Below are positions 8,027 to 17,346 of a stretch of DNA of 64,000 nucleotides, piece by piece. The notes beneath the pieces are model-generated. The model had not been told where the DNA came from. It made no database searches and saw nothing but the letters and a program-made list of their open reading frames with translations. The stretch spans positions 303,816 to 367,815 of the forward strand of contig NZ_JAINWJ010000001.1 in the NCBI RefSeq assembly GCF_021021415.1, written 5' to 3'. This DNA is from Martelella mediterranea. Its GTDB lineage: Bacteria > Pseudomonadota > Alphaproteobacteria > Rhizobiales > Rhizobiaceae. The position numbers were made by a program, and so were the translations under genes. Numbering within the stretch: the first letter of the stretch is position 1; each line of letters starts with the position of its first letter.

Positions 8027-10426
8027 TCAGCCCCTGGGATAGGGCCATTTCCAGTCAGCGATCTCCGGCATGTCCTCGCCGTGCTCACGCACATAATCGT
8101 GATGCTTGGCGCGCATGTCGTTCAGGTAGTTGATCGCCGCGGCACCCCGTTCGCCGAACCCGCCGGCCCGCTCGATCGCATCGATGGCCAGATGGTAGCG
8201 GTCGAGGCGATTGAGGACAACCATGTCGAAGGGCGTCGTCGTGGTCCCCTCTTCCACATAACCGCGCACATGGATGTTGTTGTGGTTGTGGCGGCGATAG
8301 GCCAGACGATGGATCAGCCACGGGTAGCCGTGATAGGCGAAGATCACCGGCTTGTTCTCGGTGAAGATCGCGTCGAAATCGACATCGCGCAACCCGTGCG
8401 GATGCTCTTCCTTCGGCTGCAGCGCCATCAGGTCGACGACGTTGACCACCTTGACCTTCATTTCCGGCAGCTTCTGGCGCAACAGGTCGACGGCGGCCAT
8501 CATTTCCAGCGTCGGCACGTCGCCGGCCGCGGCCATCACCACGTCGGGCTCCTCGCCGTCGGGTACGTTGCTGGCCCAGCGCCATTCGCCAAGGCCGGCC
8601 TCGCAATGCACGATCGCTTCCTCGATCGACAGCCATTGCGGGCTCGGCTGCTTGCCCGCGACCACCACATTGACGCGGTTATAGGTGCGCAGAATATGGT
8701 CGCCGACCCACAGCAGCGTGTTGGCATCCGGCGGGAAATAGGTGCGCACCACATCCGCCTTCTTGTTGACGACATGGTCGACGAAGCCCGGATCCTGATG
8801 GCTGAAGCCATTGTGGTCCTGCCGCCAGACATGCGAGGTCAGGAGATAGTTCAGCGACGAGATTGGCTTGCGCCATTCCATCGTCCGCGTGGTCTTCAGC
8901 CATTTGGCGTGCTGGTTGAACATCGAATCGATGATGTGGATGAACGCCTCGTAGCACGAGAACAGGCCATGACGCCCGGTCAGCAAATAGCCTTCCAGCC
9001 AGCCCTGGCACAGATGCTCGCTCAGCACCTCCATGACCCGCCCATCGCGGGCGATGCCCTCGTCATATTCGAGGATGTCGGCCATCCACACGCGGTCGGT
9101 CGTGGTGAACACGTCCTGAAGCCGGTTCGAAGCGGTCTCGTCAGGCCCCATCAGGCGGAAATTGCGCTCGTCCTTGTTGAGCTTCATCACCTCGGCGAGC
9201 AGCATTCCGAGATGCTTGGTGGCCGAGGCCATTACCTCGCCCGGCTGTTTCACATCGACGGCGAGCGCCCGGAAATCGGGCATGTTCAGTTCCTTGCGCA
9301 ACAGGCCGCCATTGGTGTGCGGATTGGCGCTCATCCGGCGATTGCCAGCGGGCGCGAGCGCCTTCAGTTCCGGCACGAGCCTGCCGTTTTCGTCAAACAG
9401 CGTCTCCGGCGCATAACCGCGCATCCATTCTTCCAGTTCCGCGCGGTGCTCACCGTTCTTGCGAGCCTCGGCGATCGGCACCTGGTGGGCGCGCCAGAAA
9501 TTCTCGACCTTCTTGTTGTCGACGAATTTCGGCCCGGTCCAGCCCTTGGGACTGCGCAGAATGATCATCGGCCAGCGCGGCATTTCGTAGACCGTGCCGT
9601 CGGCCCGCGCCGTTTCCTGGATTTCGCGGATGCGGGCGTAGCAATCCTCCATCACCTCGGCCATGCGCTGATGCATGTATTCCGGATCGTCGCCCTCGAC
9701 ATAGAAGGGCTCGTAGCCATAGCCGGTGAAAAGATCGGTCAGGTCCGACTTCTTCATACGGGCAAGCACGGTCGGATTGGCGATCTTGTAGCCGTTCAGG
9801 TGCAGGATCGGCAGCACCGCGCCGTCCACGATCGGGTTCAGGAACTTGTTCGAATGCCACGAGGCGGCAAGCGGACCGGTCTCGGCCTCGCCATCGCCGA
9901 CGACGCAGGCGACGATCAGGTTCGGATTGTCGAAGGCCGCGCCGAAGGCATGGACCAGCGCATAACCGAGTTCGCCGCCCTCGTGGATCGATCCGGGCGT
10001 TTCCGGCGCAACGTGGCTCGGAATGCCGCCGGGGAACGAGAACTGCTTGAACAGTTTCTGCATGCCCTCCTCGTCCTCGGTGATCTCGGGGTAGACCTCG
10101 GTATAGGTCCCATCGAGATAGGCATTGGCGACAAGGCCGGGCCCGCCGTGGCCGGGGCCGCAAATGTAGATCATGTCCGCATCGTGCTTCTTGATGATGC
10201 GGTTGAGATGGACATAGAGAAAGTTGAGACCGGGCGTCGTGCCCCAGTGACCGAGCAGGCGCGGCTTGACGTGTTCGGGCGCAAGCGGCGCTTTCAGCAG
10301 GGGATTGTCCATCAGATAAATCTGACCGACCGACAGGTAGTTGGCCGCCTGCCAGTATCTGTTCATCAGATCGAGCTCGTCCTGCCCGAGAATATTTCGA
10401 GTGGCATCAGGCGTTATCTGTTCCAT
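8027..10426 (-). CDS. xfp: Xylulose-5-phosphate/fructose-6-phosphate phosphoketolase
   Basis: Thiamine-diphosphate enzyme that splits xylulose-5-phosphate (and often fructose-6-phosphate) with phosphate to give acetyl phosphate. At 799 aa it is full length. Visible family segments are [12 protein letters not shown] near residue 88, [11 protein letters not shown] near 175 (thiamine-diphosphate region) and the C-terminal [14 protein letters not shown]. The ATG at 10426 is preceded by AAAGGGGAAATCGAC; a start ten codons upstream is possible. It leads the two-gene unit with ackA. This gives a bypass of lower glycolysis that complements the Gnd-dependent pentose phosphate pathway encoded at 31714. 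Confidence 0.95.
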   Translation of the reverse strand: MEQITPDATRNILGQDELDLMNRYWQAANYLSVGQIYLMDNPLLKAPLAPEHVKPRLLGHWGTTPGLNFLYVHLNRIIKKHDADMIYICGPGHGGPGLVANAYLDGTYTEVYPEITEDEEGMQKLFKQFSFPGGIPSHVAPETPGSIHEGGELGYALVHAFGAAFDNPNLIVACVVGDGEAETGPLAASWHSNKFLNPIVDGAVLPILHLNGYKIANPTVLARMKKSDLTDLFTGYGYEPFYVEGDDPEYMHQRMAEVMEDCYARIREIQETARADGTVYEMPRWPMIILRSPKGWTGPKFVDNKKVENFWRAHQVPIAEARKNGEHRAELEEWMRGYAPETLFDENGRLVPELKALAPAGNRRMSANPHTNGGLLRKELNMPDFRALAVDVKQPGEVMASATKHLGMLLAEVMKLNKDERNFRLMGPDETASNRLQDVFTTTDRVWMADILEYDEGIARDGRVMEVLSEHLCQGWLEGYLLTGRHGLFSCYEAFIHIIDSMFNQHAKWLKTTRTMEWRKPISSLNYLLTSHVWRQDHNGFSHQDPGFVDHVVNKKADVVRTYFPPDANTLLWVGDHILRTYNRVNVVVAGKQPSPQWLSIEEAIVHCEAGLGEWRWASNVPDGEEPDVVMAAAGDVPTLEMMAAVDLLRQKLPEMKVKVVNVVDLMALQPKEEHPHGLRDVDFDAIFTENKPVIFAYHGYPWLIHRLAYRRHNHNNIHVRGYVEEGTTTTPFDMVVLNRLDRYHLAIDAIERAGGFGERGAAAINYLNDMRAKHHDYVREHGEDMPEIADWKWPYPRG

Positions 10427-10839
10427 GTCGATTTCCCCTTTCAAGTGGAAGGTCATTCTGAACCGCTATCGGTATCCCGCAACCCCGCCGCCCGCGACAT
10501 GATATAAGTCAAGTTTTTCTCGCACTGCGGCAAAGCTTTTTAAATCGGATAGCCCTTCTGATTTGACGCCGCCTTGCGCCGGCAGCCGAAATCCGTCGGG
10601 CACTGCTTCCCTTCCAATAGTTTGACAATTGCAAAGCGCCTTTCAACAGCCTACCTCATAAAAGATGTCGCGTGTTTGACGAGGACAGTAATTTTCTGCC
10701 CCTCCCCCTCCCGCGATTTCTGCGCGCCGGACCTCGACGGCGGCGGCGGCTTCTGGCATGTGCAGGGGCAATGCGGTATTCAGCCGCGGCCGCGCAGAAG
10801 CGCGATGAGCCCCTGAACTCCAGTCTGATTGAGGCACCC
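10427..10839. other. Divergent intergenic region between xfp and trmFO
   Basis: This 413-base stretch holds the promoters of two divergent genes. A TTGACA hexamer at 10622-10627 points towards trmFO, but I find no convincing -10 partner. CTTGAC followed by TTATAT occurs on the minus strand around 10500-10516 without correct spacing. The plus frame is open upstream of trmFO to 10672, but its G/C composition and lack of family similarity speak against coding. No RNA gene is evident. Confidence 0.4.
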
Positions 10840-12240
10840 ATGTCCGAGCACAAACCCATACATGTCATCGGCGGCGGCCTTGCCGGTTCCGAAGCCGCCT
10901 GGCAGATCGCCAATGCCGGCATCCCGGTCATTCTACACGAGATGCGCGGCGTGCGCGAAACCGCCGCCCATAAGACCGACGGGCTTGCCGAACTGGTCTG
11001 CTCCAACTCGTTCCGCTCCGATGATGCCACCAGCAATGCGGTGGGCGTGATCCATGCGGAGATGCGCCTTGCCGGATCGCTGGTCATGGCCTCGGCGGAT
11101 ACCCACCAGGTGCCGGCGGGGGGCGCGCTGGCGGTCGATCGCGACGGCTTTTCCGCCGCCGTGACCGCGATGCTCACCGACCATCCGCTGGTCACCATCG
11201 TGCGCGAGGAAGTCGCGGCCCTGCCGCCGGAAGAGTGGGACCAGGTAATTATCGCCACCGGGCCGCTGACCGCGCCCGCGCTGGCGGAAGCCATTCAGGA
11301 AAGAACCGGCAGCGAGGCTTTGGCCTTCTTCGACGCGATCGCCCCGATCGTCTATCGCGATACGATCGACATGGATATCTGCTGGTTCCAGTCGCGCTAT
11401 GACAAGGTCGGCCCCGGCGGCACGGGCAAGGACTATATCAACTGCCCGATGGACGAGGCGCAGTACAACGCCTTCATCGACGCGCTGATTGCCGGCGACA
11501 AGACCGATTTCCGCGAATGGGAAGGCACGCCCTATTTCGACGGCTGCCTGCCGATCGAGGTGATGGCCGAGCGCGGCCGCGAGACGCTGCGTCACGGCCC
11601 CATGAAGCCGATGGGCCTCACCAATGCCCACAATCCTGAGGTCAAGCCCTACGCGGTCGTCCAGCTCCGCCAGGACAATGCGCTTGGCACGCTCTACAAC
11701 ATGGTCGGCTTCCAGACCAAGCTGCGTTATGGCGCGCAAAAGGAAGTCCTGCAGATGATTCCGGGCCTTCAGGAGGCGGAATTCGCCCGCCTTGGCGGCC
11801 TCCACCGCAACACCTATCTGAACTCGCCGGTCCTGCTCGATGGCACGCTGGTGCTGAAGGGCCGGCCGGGTCTGCGGTTCGCCGGCCAGATCACCGGCTG
11901 CGAGGGCTATGTGGAAAGCGCCGGCATCGGCCTTCTCGCCGGCCGTTTCGCCGCCGCCGAGCGTCTTGGCAAAACGCCGGTCGTCCCGCCGCCGGAAACC
12001 GCGCTCGGCGCGCTGCTCGGCCATGTCACCGGCGGGCACCTTGCCCATCAGGAGGAAGGCGGCAAGCGCTCGTTCCAGCCGATGAATGTGAATTTCGGGC
12101 TATTTCCGGAACTTGAACCCGGCGCGCTGATCGATCCCGAGACCGGCAAGAAGCCGCGCGGCAAGGCGAAATCCAGCGTCAAGAAGCAGCTGATGGCAAC
12201 GCGCGCGCTCACGGCCTGCAAGGCCTGGCTGGAGAGCTGA
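10840..12240 (+). CDS. trmFO: Folate-dependent tRNA (uracil-54) methyltransferase TrmFO
   Basis: Flavoprotein that makes ribothymidine at position 54 of tRNA using 5,10-methylenetetrahydrofolate and FADH2. The N-terminal FAD motif is [17 protein letters not shown]; the cysteine-containing [11 protein letters not shown] near residue 53 is an active-site signature, and [12 protein letters not shown] near 325 plus [16 protein letters not shown] near 350 are family hallmarks. From ATG 10840 the protein has 466 aa, the normal size; GAGG stands six bases upstream. This family replaces the SAM-dependent TrmA of enterobacteria. Confidence 0.95.
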   Translation: MSEHKPIHVIGGGLAGSEAAWQIANAGIPVILHEMRGVRETAAHKTDGLAELVCSNSFRSDDATSNAVGVIHAEMRLAGSLVMASADTHQVPAGGALAVDRDGFSAAVTAMLTDHPLVTIVREEVAALPPEEWDQVIIATGPLTAPALAEAIQERTGSEALAFFDAIAPIVYRDTIDMDICWFQSRYDKVGPGGTGKDYINCPMDEAQYNAFIDALIAGDKTDFREWEGTPYFDGCLPIEVMAERGRETLRHGPMKPMGLTNAHNPEVKPYAVVQLRQDNALGTLYNMVGFQTKLRYGAQKEVLQMIPGLQEAEFARLGGLHRNTYLNSPVLLDGTLVLKGRPGLRFAGQITGCEGYVESAGIGLLAGRFAAAERLGKTPVVPPPETALGALLGHVTGGHLAHQEEGGKRSFQPMNVNFGLFPELEPGALIDPETGKKPRGKAKSSVKKQLMATRALTACKAWLES

Positions 12241-12258
12241 GAGGCAGCCTGCCCGGGC

Positions 12259-12681
12259 TCAGCGGGCGTTGAGCATCCATGTGGACACATCGGCGGCATC
12301 CTGTTCGCTCTGGAACAGGTAATTGCCGCTGAAGAAATCCGCCTCGGGATAATCCACCTGAAGACCGTTCGCCTCCGGCAGCGCCCTCAGCCGGTACTCG
12401 CTCTGCACCACGATGATCGCCTGCCCCTTGCCGCGCCGCGAGCGGTAAATGCCGACCTTGCCATTAACGAGCCGAAGGAAGAAGGTCTCCATCTCCTTGT
12501 CGCCGATCACGCTCGCAACCCTCTCATCGGGATAGCTGCGCCTGAACTCGCTCGCAGCCCATTTATAGGTCTCGTCGACCGAAACATCAGACGCGGAGGG
12601 CTGGCTCTTGGGACGGAGCAGGAAATAATAGGCAGCGACGACGGCCGCGATGGCGATTGCGACCCATATCCAAGTTTCCAT
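12259..12681 (-). CDS. Conserved hypothetical protein with one N-terminal membrane anchor
   Basis: A 140-aa protein I cannot place in a family. Residues 3-22 form one hydrophobic helix (WIWVAIAIAAVVAAYYFLL), followed by a polar linker and a mixed alpha/beta domain of about 100 residues with YKWAASEFRRSYPDERV and GKVGIYRSRRGKGQAIIV. No catalytic motif is apparent. It lies convergent to trmFO and 119 bases downstream of the phytoene-synthase-like gene on the same strand, so it may be the last member of the yajC-secDF transcript. It is likely anchored in the inner membrane. Confidence 0.7.
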   Translation of the reverse strand: METWIWVAIAIAAVVAAYYFLLRPKSQPSASDVSVDETYKWAASEFRRSYPDERVASVIGDKEMETFFLRLVNGKVGIYRSRRGKGQAIIVVQSEYRLRALPEANGLQVDYPEADFFSGNYLFQSEQDAADVSTWMLNAR

Positions 12682-12800
12682 GCGGCCACTTCCTCTGCTG
12701 CTGCATCACGCGCGCCCTGCCCTCCGGACGGAAATGCTGAATGGTTGAAAGCCTGTGCCCGGAACCGGCAGGAGAACCCAAGGTCGACGCGTTATATAAA

Positions 12801-13652
12801 TCAAAACTTACGAAACAGCAAAGAGCGCATCATCGCGAACTGCCTCTTCCACTGCGGCGGCTGGATTGAGTTATCGAGCACATTTTCACCCAAACGCTCG
12901 GCCTTTACAAGAATGTTCTTGCAGCTCGATACCGGCAGATAGGCAGGCGCGATTTCCCTGGCAACAGGGCCCTCCGCCTCGAATTTCTCCAGATGGGAGC
13001 GGCCGAAGCCGGCAAAGGCGCGGATCGCGTTACCCACGCGATCACGATCGCTGGCGATCAGGAATGATTCGCGATCGAGCCCCGTCGCCGACAGGATTTC
13101 GGTCGGGATGAAGACCTGGCCATTGGCGCGATGCCGGCTCATCAAGAGCAGCGAGCCCGACACCGCCTGCGCCACGCCGGCATGGCCGGCCGCTGTGGAA
13201 GCCGCGGCGGCCTTTTCGCTGTCGAGCACCAGGCTTGCAAGCTGGATCAGGGCGGAGGCGGTTTCGCCGGCATAGCCTTCGAATTCGGAAAGACTGCCCA
13301 TCGGGTCGTCATAGAGGTCGAATATCCGCGCCTCGCTCATGCCGATCAGGGGCGTGGCGGGCAGGCGGTAAGCCTCAAGCGTCTGCAACAAGCGGGCAGC
13401 CAAGGGGTTGCGCTGGCTCTCGCCATGGCCGCTGCCCTCCAGCAGGTCGCGCCAGTATTGCAGGCGCACCTCGCCCGGCAGCGGCTCGCTGATCCGCTCG
13501 CGCACCCGGGCGAGTTCGGCATTGAACAGATAGAGCGCCGTCAATGCCGGCCGGTGTTCGGCCGGCGAAAGCAGCACCGCGAGATAGCGGTCGCGATCGG
13601 CCTCGCGAAGCTCGGCGAGCAGCGGATCCGGCCCTTCTTGTGCGTCGGCCAA
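12801..13652 (-). CDS. Squalene/phytoene-synthase-like protein (NDUFAF6-type)
   Basis: The 283-aa sequence has the all-helical trans-isoprenyl transferase fold pattern, with ALTALYLFNAELARVRE, LQYWRDLLEG and the second motif region DLYDDPMGSLSEFEGYAG near residue 112. The first aspartate-rich motif (DxxxD) needed for catalysis is replaced by LFNAELARV, so a synthase activity is doubtful. This resembles mitochondrial NDUFAF6, a non-catalytic relative required for complex I assembly. The start is a TTG with GGAG six bases upstream. Its neighbour at 13689 is the bacterial counterpart of NDUFAF3, 36 bases away. Confidence 0.8.
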   Translation of the reverse strand: MADAQEGPDPLLAELREADRDRYLAVLLSPAEHRPALTALYLFNAELARVRERISEPLPGEVRLQYWRDLLEGSGHGESQRNPLAARLLQTLEAYRLPATPLIGMSEARIFDLYDDPMGSLSEFEGYAGETASALIQLASLVLDSEKAAAASTAAGHAGVAQAVSGSLLLMSRHRANGQVFIPTEILSATGLDRESFLIASDRDRVGNAIRAFAGFGRSHLEKFEAEGPVAREIAPAYLPVSSCKNILVKAERLGENVLDNSIQPPQWKRQFAMMRSLLFRKF

Positions 13653-13688
13653 TGGTTTCTCCGGTATCAGGATCGAGGCTACTTGAAA

Positions 13689-14075
13689 CTATACCGCGAT
13701 CAGCGCCGCGGCCACCGCGCGGGATTCTTCCAGCAGGATATTGTAGGTGCGGACCGCTGCTCCCGTATTCATCGGATCGGCGACAATGCCGCGTTCCTTA
13801 AGCGCGTCCTTCAACGGACGCGGCAGCAGCGACAGGTCCAGCCCCGTACCGACCAGCAGAACCTCGATCCCGTCCGCTTCGGCAAGCACGCGCTCGAACG
13901 TCTCGACCGCCATCTCCTGCGGCGACGTCACATCCCAGCCGTGGATGCCGGACGGCAGGCACAAAAGCGAGCCGCGATGCGACATGTCGGCAAAGCGGAA
14001 GCCGCCATTGCCGTAGGTGTCGATCGGCGCGCGACCGGGAAAATGCGCCTCGTGTATTTCGATGCCGCGCGCCAT
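13689..14075 (-). CDS. Mth938-like domain protein (NDUFAF3 family)
   Basis: A 128-aa cytoplasmic protein of the Mth938 domain (DUF498) family. Characteristic parts are the opening IEIHEAHFPGRAPID, YGNGGFRF near residue 25, and EVLLVGTGLDLSLLPRP near 75. The mitochondrial homologue NDUFAF3 assists complex I assembly; the bacterial role is not established. It starts four bases after the secDF stop codon, so translation is probably coupled, and it is followed by an NDUFAF6-like gene. The open frame extends nine codons upstream into secDF, but ATG 14075 fits family alignments better. Confidence 0.85.
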   Translation of the reverse strand: MARGIEIHEAHFPGRAPIDTYGNGGFRFADMSHRGSLLCLPSGIHGWDVTSPQEMAVETFERVLAEADGIEVLLVGTGLDLSLLPRPLKDALKERGIVADPMNTGAAVRTYNILLEESRAVAAALIAV

Positions 14076-14079
14076 ATCG

Positions 14080-16635
14080 TCAGATCGTCTCCACGGTTCC
14101 ATGCTCTTCGGGCGCGCCCTCGTCCTTCTTGTTGAAGGTGTCGGGGCGCAGTTTGAAGGCGATCAGCACGGGGGCCGCGATATAGATCGAGGAGAAGGTG
14201 CCGACCGCGACGCCGAACAGCATCGCGAAGGTGAAGGAGCGGATCACCTCGCCGCCGAAGACGTAGAGGGCAGCCAGCGCCAGCATCGTCGTCACCGCCG
14301 TCAGGATGGTGCGCGACAGCGTGTGGTTAATCGAGATATCGATCAGTTCCGGCAGCGGCATCTTCTGATAGCGTCTCAGATTTTCGCGTACGCGGTCATA
14401 GACCACCACCGTATCGTTCAGCGAATAGCCGACGATGGTCAGCACCGCCGCGATACTGGTGAGATTGAACTCGACCCCCGTCAGCACGAAGATACCGATG
14501 GTCAGGATCACGTCGTGGGCGGTGGCGATGATCGCGCCGACGGCGAACTGCCACTCGAAGCGGAACCAGATATACATCAGGATCGCGATCAGCGAGGCAA
14601 GCACGCCAATGGTCGCAGAGCGGCTGAGTTCGCCGGAGACCACCGGACCCACCACCTCGACGCGCGAGAAGGTGTAGTCGCTCTCCAGCGCGGAGCGGAT
14701 CTTCGAAATCGCGCTCTGCTCGGCATTCGCCCCGCCATCCTGGGCCGGAATGCGGATCAGCACATCCTTGTCGGAACCGAAGCCCTGAGCCTGCACCGCG
14801 CCGATATTCAGCTCGTTCAGCGTGGTGCGGATATCGGAGAGGTTCGCCGCGCCGGATTTCGCCTCCACCTGCACGACCGAGCCGCCGGTGAAGTCGATGC
14901 CGAGATTCATACCCTTGGTGCCGAAGCCGACGACCGATGCGATGACCAGCACCACCGAGATGATGAAGGTGACCCGGCGGAAATTCATGAACGAGAAATT
15001 GATCCCGTCGAACATGCCGGTGCGGATGCCCTTCGGCAGTTCCTTCGGGCGCTTGCGGCGCACCCATTCGGCAATCATCCAGCGCGTCAGGTAGAAGGCG
15101 CTGAAGATCGTGGTGATGATGCCGATCGCCAGCGTCACCGCGAAGCCGCGCACCGGCCCCGAACCGAGGAAGAACAGGATGACGGCGGCAATCAGCGTCG
15201 TCAGGTTGGCGTCGATGATGGTGCCGAAGGCGCGCGAGAAGCCGGCGTCGACGGCCTGCACAATGCTGCGGCCATTGCGACGCTCCTCGCGGATACGCTC
15301 GTAGATCAGCACGTTGGAGTCCACCGCCATGCCGATCGTCAGCACGATGCCGGCGATACCCGGCAGGGTCAGCGTCGCCCCGATAACGCTCAGTAGCGCA
15401 AGCAGCATCACGATGTTGAAGAACAGCGCGATGTTCGCGACGAGGCCGAACATGCCGTAGAAGGCGACCATGAACACGACCACGGCGGCCGCGCCGATGA
15501 CAGAGGCGGTCACACCGGCCCGGATCGAATCGGCGCCGAGACTCGGCCCGACCGTACGTTCCTCGACCACCGTCAGCGTCGCCGGCAGCGCGCCGGCGCG
15601 CAGCAGCACGGCAAGGTCGTTGGCGCCCTGGACGGTGAAATTGCCCGAAATCTGGCCCGACCCGCCAAGGATCGGCTCGTTGATCACCGGCGCGGAAACG
15701 ATCTGGTCGTCGAGCACGATCGCGAAGGGGCGGCCGACATTCTGCTGGGTCGCCTGGGCGAAGCGCTGGGCGCCGCGCGAATCAAAGCGGAAATTGACCA
15801 CCGGCTCATTGGTGCGCTGGTCGAAGGCGGCCTTGGCGTCGACCAGGTCCTCGCCCGAGATCAGCGCGCGCTTCTCGATCACGTAGGGCACCGGCGGATC
15901 ATCCATCGAGTAGAGCACTTCGGTGCCCGCCGGCGGCCGGCCCTCGATCGCGTCCTGCGCCGAGGTCGTGGTATCGACCATGTGGAACGTCAGTTTCGCG
16001 GTCTTGTTCAAGAGCGCCTTCAGGCGCTGCGGATCGTCAAGGCCCGGCACCTGCACGATAATGCGGTCGTCGCCCTGGCGCTGGATCAGCGGCTCGGTGG
16101 TGCCGAGCTCATCGACGCGGCGACGGATCACCTCGATCGACTGTTCGACGGCGGAGCGCATGCGGTAATCGATGCCCTGTTCCGTGAGCGTCAGGCGGAT
16201 GAGGCCGTTGCCGTCATCATCCATCGTGACTTCCTGGAAGGTGCCGCCGTTCAGCGTGCCGGCATTGACATATTCGGCAAGCGGCTCGAGCGCGGCTTCG
16301 GCTTCCACATACTGCGCCGGATCGGTGATCCGCACCTGGGCGCTGTCGCCGGAACCGGAAAGGCCAGTATAGCGCACCTGCGCCTCGCGCAGGTCGGCGC
16401 GCACATCGTCCACCAGCGTGTTCAGCCGGTCGGTGACGATGTCATCCCGATCGACCTGCAGCATGATGTAGGAGCCGCCCTGAAGGTCGAGGCCAAGCGT
16501 GATCTTGCTGTCGGGCATCCATCCCGGGAGCTTCGACAATTGCTGGTCGCTGAATATATTCGGCAAAGCGATGACGATGCCCACCGCAACGACTAGCCAG
16601 ATGAAGAAGGTCTTCCAACGGGAAAAATACAGCAT
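14080..16635 (-). CDS. secDF: Protein translocase subunit SecDF (fused)
   Basis: Inner-membrane partner of SecYEG that uses the proton gradient to complete export across the membrane. The 851-aa polypeptide is a SecD-SecF fusion with twelve expected membrane helices. The first half has the periplasmic P1 domain (LDLQGGSYIMLQVD near residue 48) and the SecD motif GMAVDSNVLIYERIREE near 450; the second half starts near 550 and carries NDTVVVYDRVRENLRR near 745. It follows yajC after 135 bases that contain a 14-bp stem, and is followed by the Mth938-like gene after four bases. Confidence 0.96.
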   Translation of the reverse strand: MLYFSRWKTFFIWLVVAVGIVIALPNIFSDQQLSKLPGWMPDSKITLGLDLQGGSYIMLQVDRDDIVTDRLNTLVDDVRADLREAQVRYTGLSGSGDSAQVRITDPAQYVEAEAALEPLAEYVNAGTLNGGTFQEVTMDDDGNGLIRLTLTEQGIDYRMRSAVEQSIEVIRRRVDELGTTEPLIQRQGDDRIIVQVPGLDDPQRLKALLNKTAKLTFHMVDTTTSAQDAIEGRPPAGTEVLYSMDDPPVPYVIEKRALISGEDLVDAKAAFDQRTNEPVVNFRFDSRGAQRFAQATQQNVGRPFAIVLDDQIVSAPVINEPILGGSGQISGNFTVQGANDLAVLLRAGALPATLTVVEERTVGPSLGADSIRAGVTASVIGAAAVVVFMVAFYGMFGLVANIALFFNIVMLLALLSVIGATLTLPGIAGIVLTIGMAVDSNVLIYERIREERRNGRSIVQAVDAGFSRAFGTIIDANLTTLIAAVILFFLGSGPVRGFAVTLAIGIITTIFSAFYLTRWMIAEWVRRKRPKELPKGIRTGMFDGINFSFMNFRRVTFIISVVLVIASVVGFGTKGMNLGIDFTGGSVVQVEAKSGAANLSDIRTTLNELNIGAVQAQGFGSDKDVLIRIPAQDGGANAEQSAISKIRSALESDYTFSRVEVVGPVVSGELSRSATIGVLASLIAILMYIWFRFEWQFAVGAIIATAHDVILTIGIFVLTGVEFNLTSIAAVLTIVGYSLNDTVVVYDRVRENLRRYQKMPLPELIDISINHTLSRTILTAVTTMLALAALYVFGGEVIRSFTFAMLFGVAVGTFSSIYIAAPVLIAFKLRPDTFNKKDEGAPEEHGTVETI

Positions 16636-16726
16636 GAAGGTCTCGGTTCGTCGGTTTCACGAAGCAGGCGGCAGCCTGGAAGGCCCCGCCTCTGTTTCGG
16701 CGCTCGGGCCGAAGGCATGCAATAGA

Positions 16727-16766
16727 ATTACGGCCGAACCGGGCTTTTTCACGGTTCGGCCGTAAT
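16727..16766 (-). promoter_or_regulatory. 14-bp perfect stem between yajC and secDF
   Basis: ATTACGGCCGAACC (16727-16740) and GGTTCGGCCGTAAT (16753-16766) are exact complements around a 12-base loop. The hairpin begins five bases after the yajC stop codon in the transcript and is not followed by a T-run. It could be a partial terminator, an RNA-processing site or a 3'-end stabiliser that sets yajC above secDF expression. Confidence 0.65.
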
Positions 16767-16770
16767 GAAA

Positions 16771-17115
16771 TCAGGACTTGGCGTCTTCAGTCTTCACCGG
16801 CTCGCCCTTGACGCGGACGTCGGAGACATAGGCGCGCATGATGCGGATGCGGACGCCGTCGGCGATCTCGACTTCAAGCTCGTTGTCGTCGATGACCTTG
16901 ACCACCTTGCCGACAATGCCGCCGCCGGTAACGACCTGATCGCCGCGGCGAATGGCGGAGAGCGTTTCCTGGCGCTTCTTGGCCTGGCGGCGCTGCGGCC
17001 GGATCAGCAGGAAATACCAGATCGCCATCAGCGGCACGAACAGGAAGATCATTTCCATGCCGGATCCGAACGGACCTGCGGCGCCCGCTGCCTGGGCGTA
17101 AGCCGTGCTATACAT
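16771..17115 (-). CDS. yajC: Preprotein translocase accessory subunit YajC
   Basis: Small inner-membrane protein that forms a complex with SecDF. One membrane helix lies near residues 20-40 (MIFLFVPLMAIWYFLLIRPQ) followed by the diagnostic basic stretch RRQAKKRQE and the soluble domain with GDQVVTGGGIVGKVV. Length 114 aa from ATG 17115. A TTG three codons upstream is an alternative, with GAGGAG only two bases before it; that sequence is eleven bases before the ATG. Heads the yajC-secDF unit on the minus strand, divergent from the DUF815 ATPase. Confidence 0.93.
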   Translation of the reverse strand: MYSTAYAQAAGAAGPFGSGMEMIFLFVPLMAIWYFLLIRPQRRQAKKRQETLSAIRRGDQVVTGGGIVGKVVKVIDDNELEVEIADGVRIRIMRAYVSDVRVKGEPVKTEDAKS

Positions 17116-17346
17116 CTTGTCCAAAACTCCTCAAACCAGAACCAGGGCCACGCCCGGCGTCAAGACGGGGCCCACCCCCGCAAACGTGTCGCCGGTATAT
17201 AGTCGGAGCCCCGTTCAATGCAACAATAGCCTATGAAACACCGATGCTTTTTGCGCTTTAGTGGCCTTTTTACCCGGGAATCGACCTTGCATCCGCTTCC
17301 GAAACCGGAAATCTGGACGACAAAGACGATAGCATTGGAGAACAAC

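Noticed and set aside
8081..10507. Open frame of 808 codons opposite the phosphoketolase gene
   Set aside because: Antisense shadow; the phosphoketolase on the minus strand has intact motifs and full length.
10672..10839. N-terminal extension of TrmFO
   Set aside because: TrmFO proteins start a few residues before the FAD-binding glycine motif; ATG 10840 gives that start with a ribosome site.
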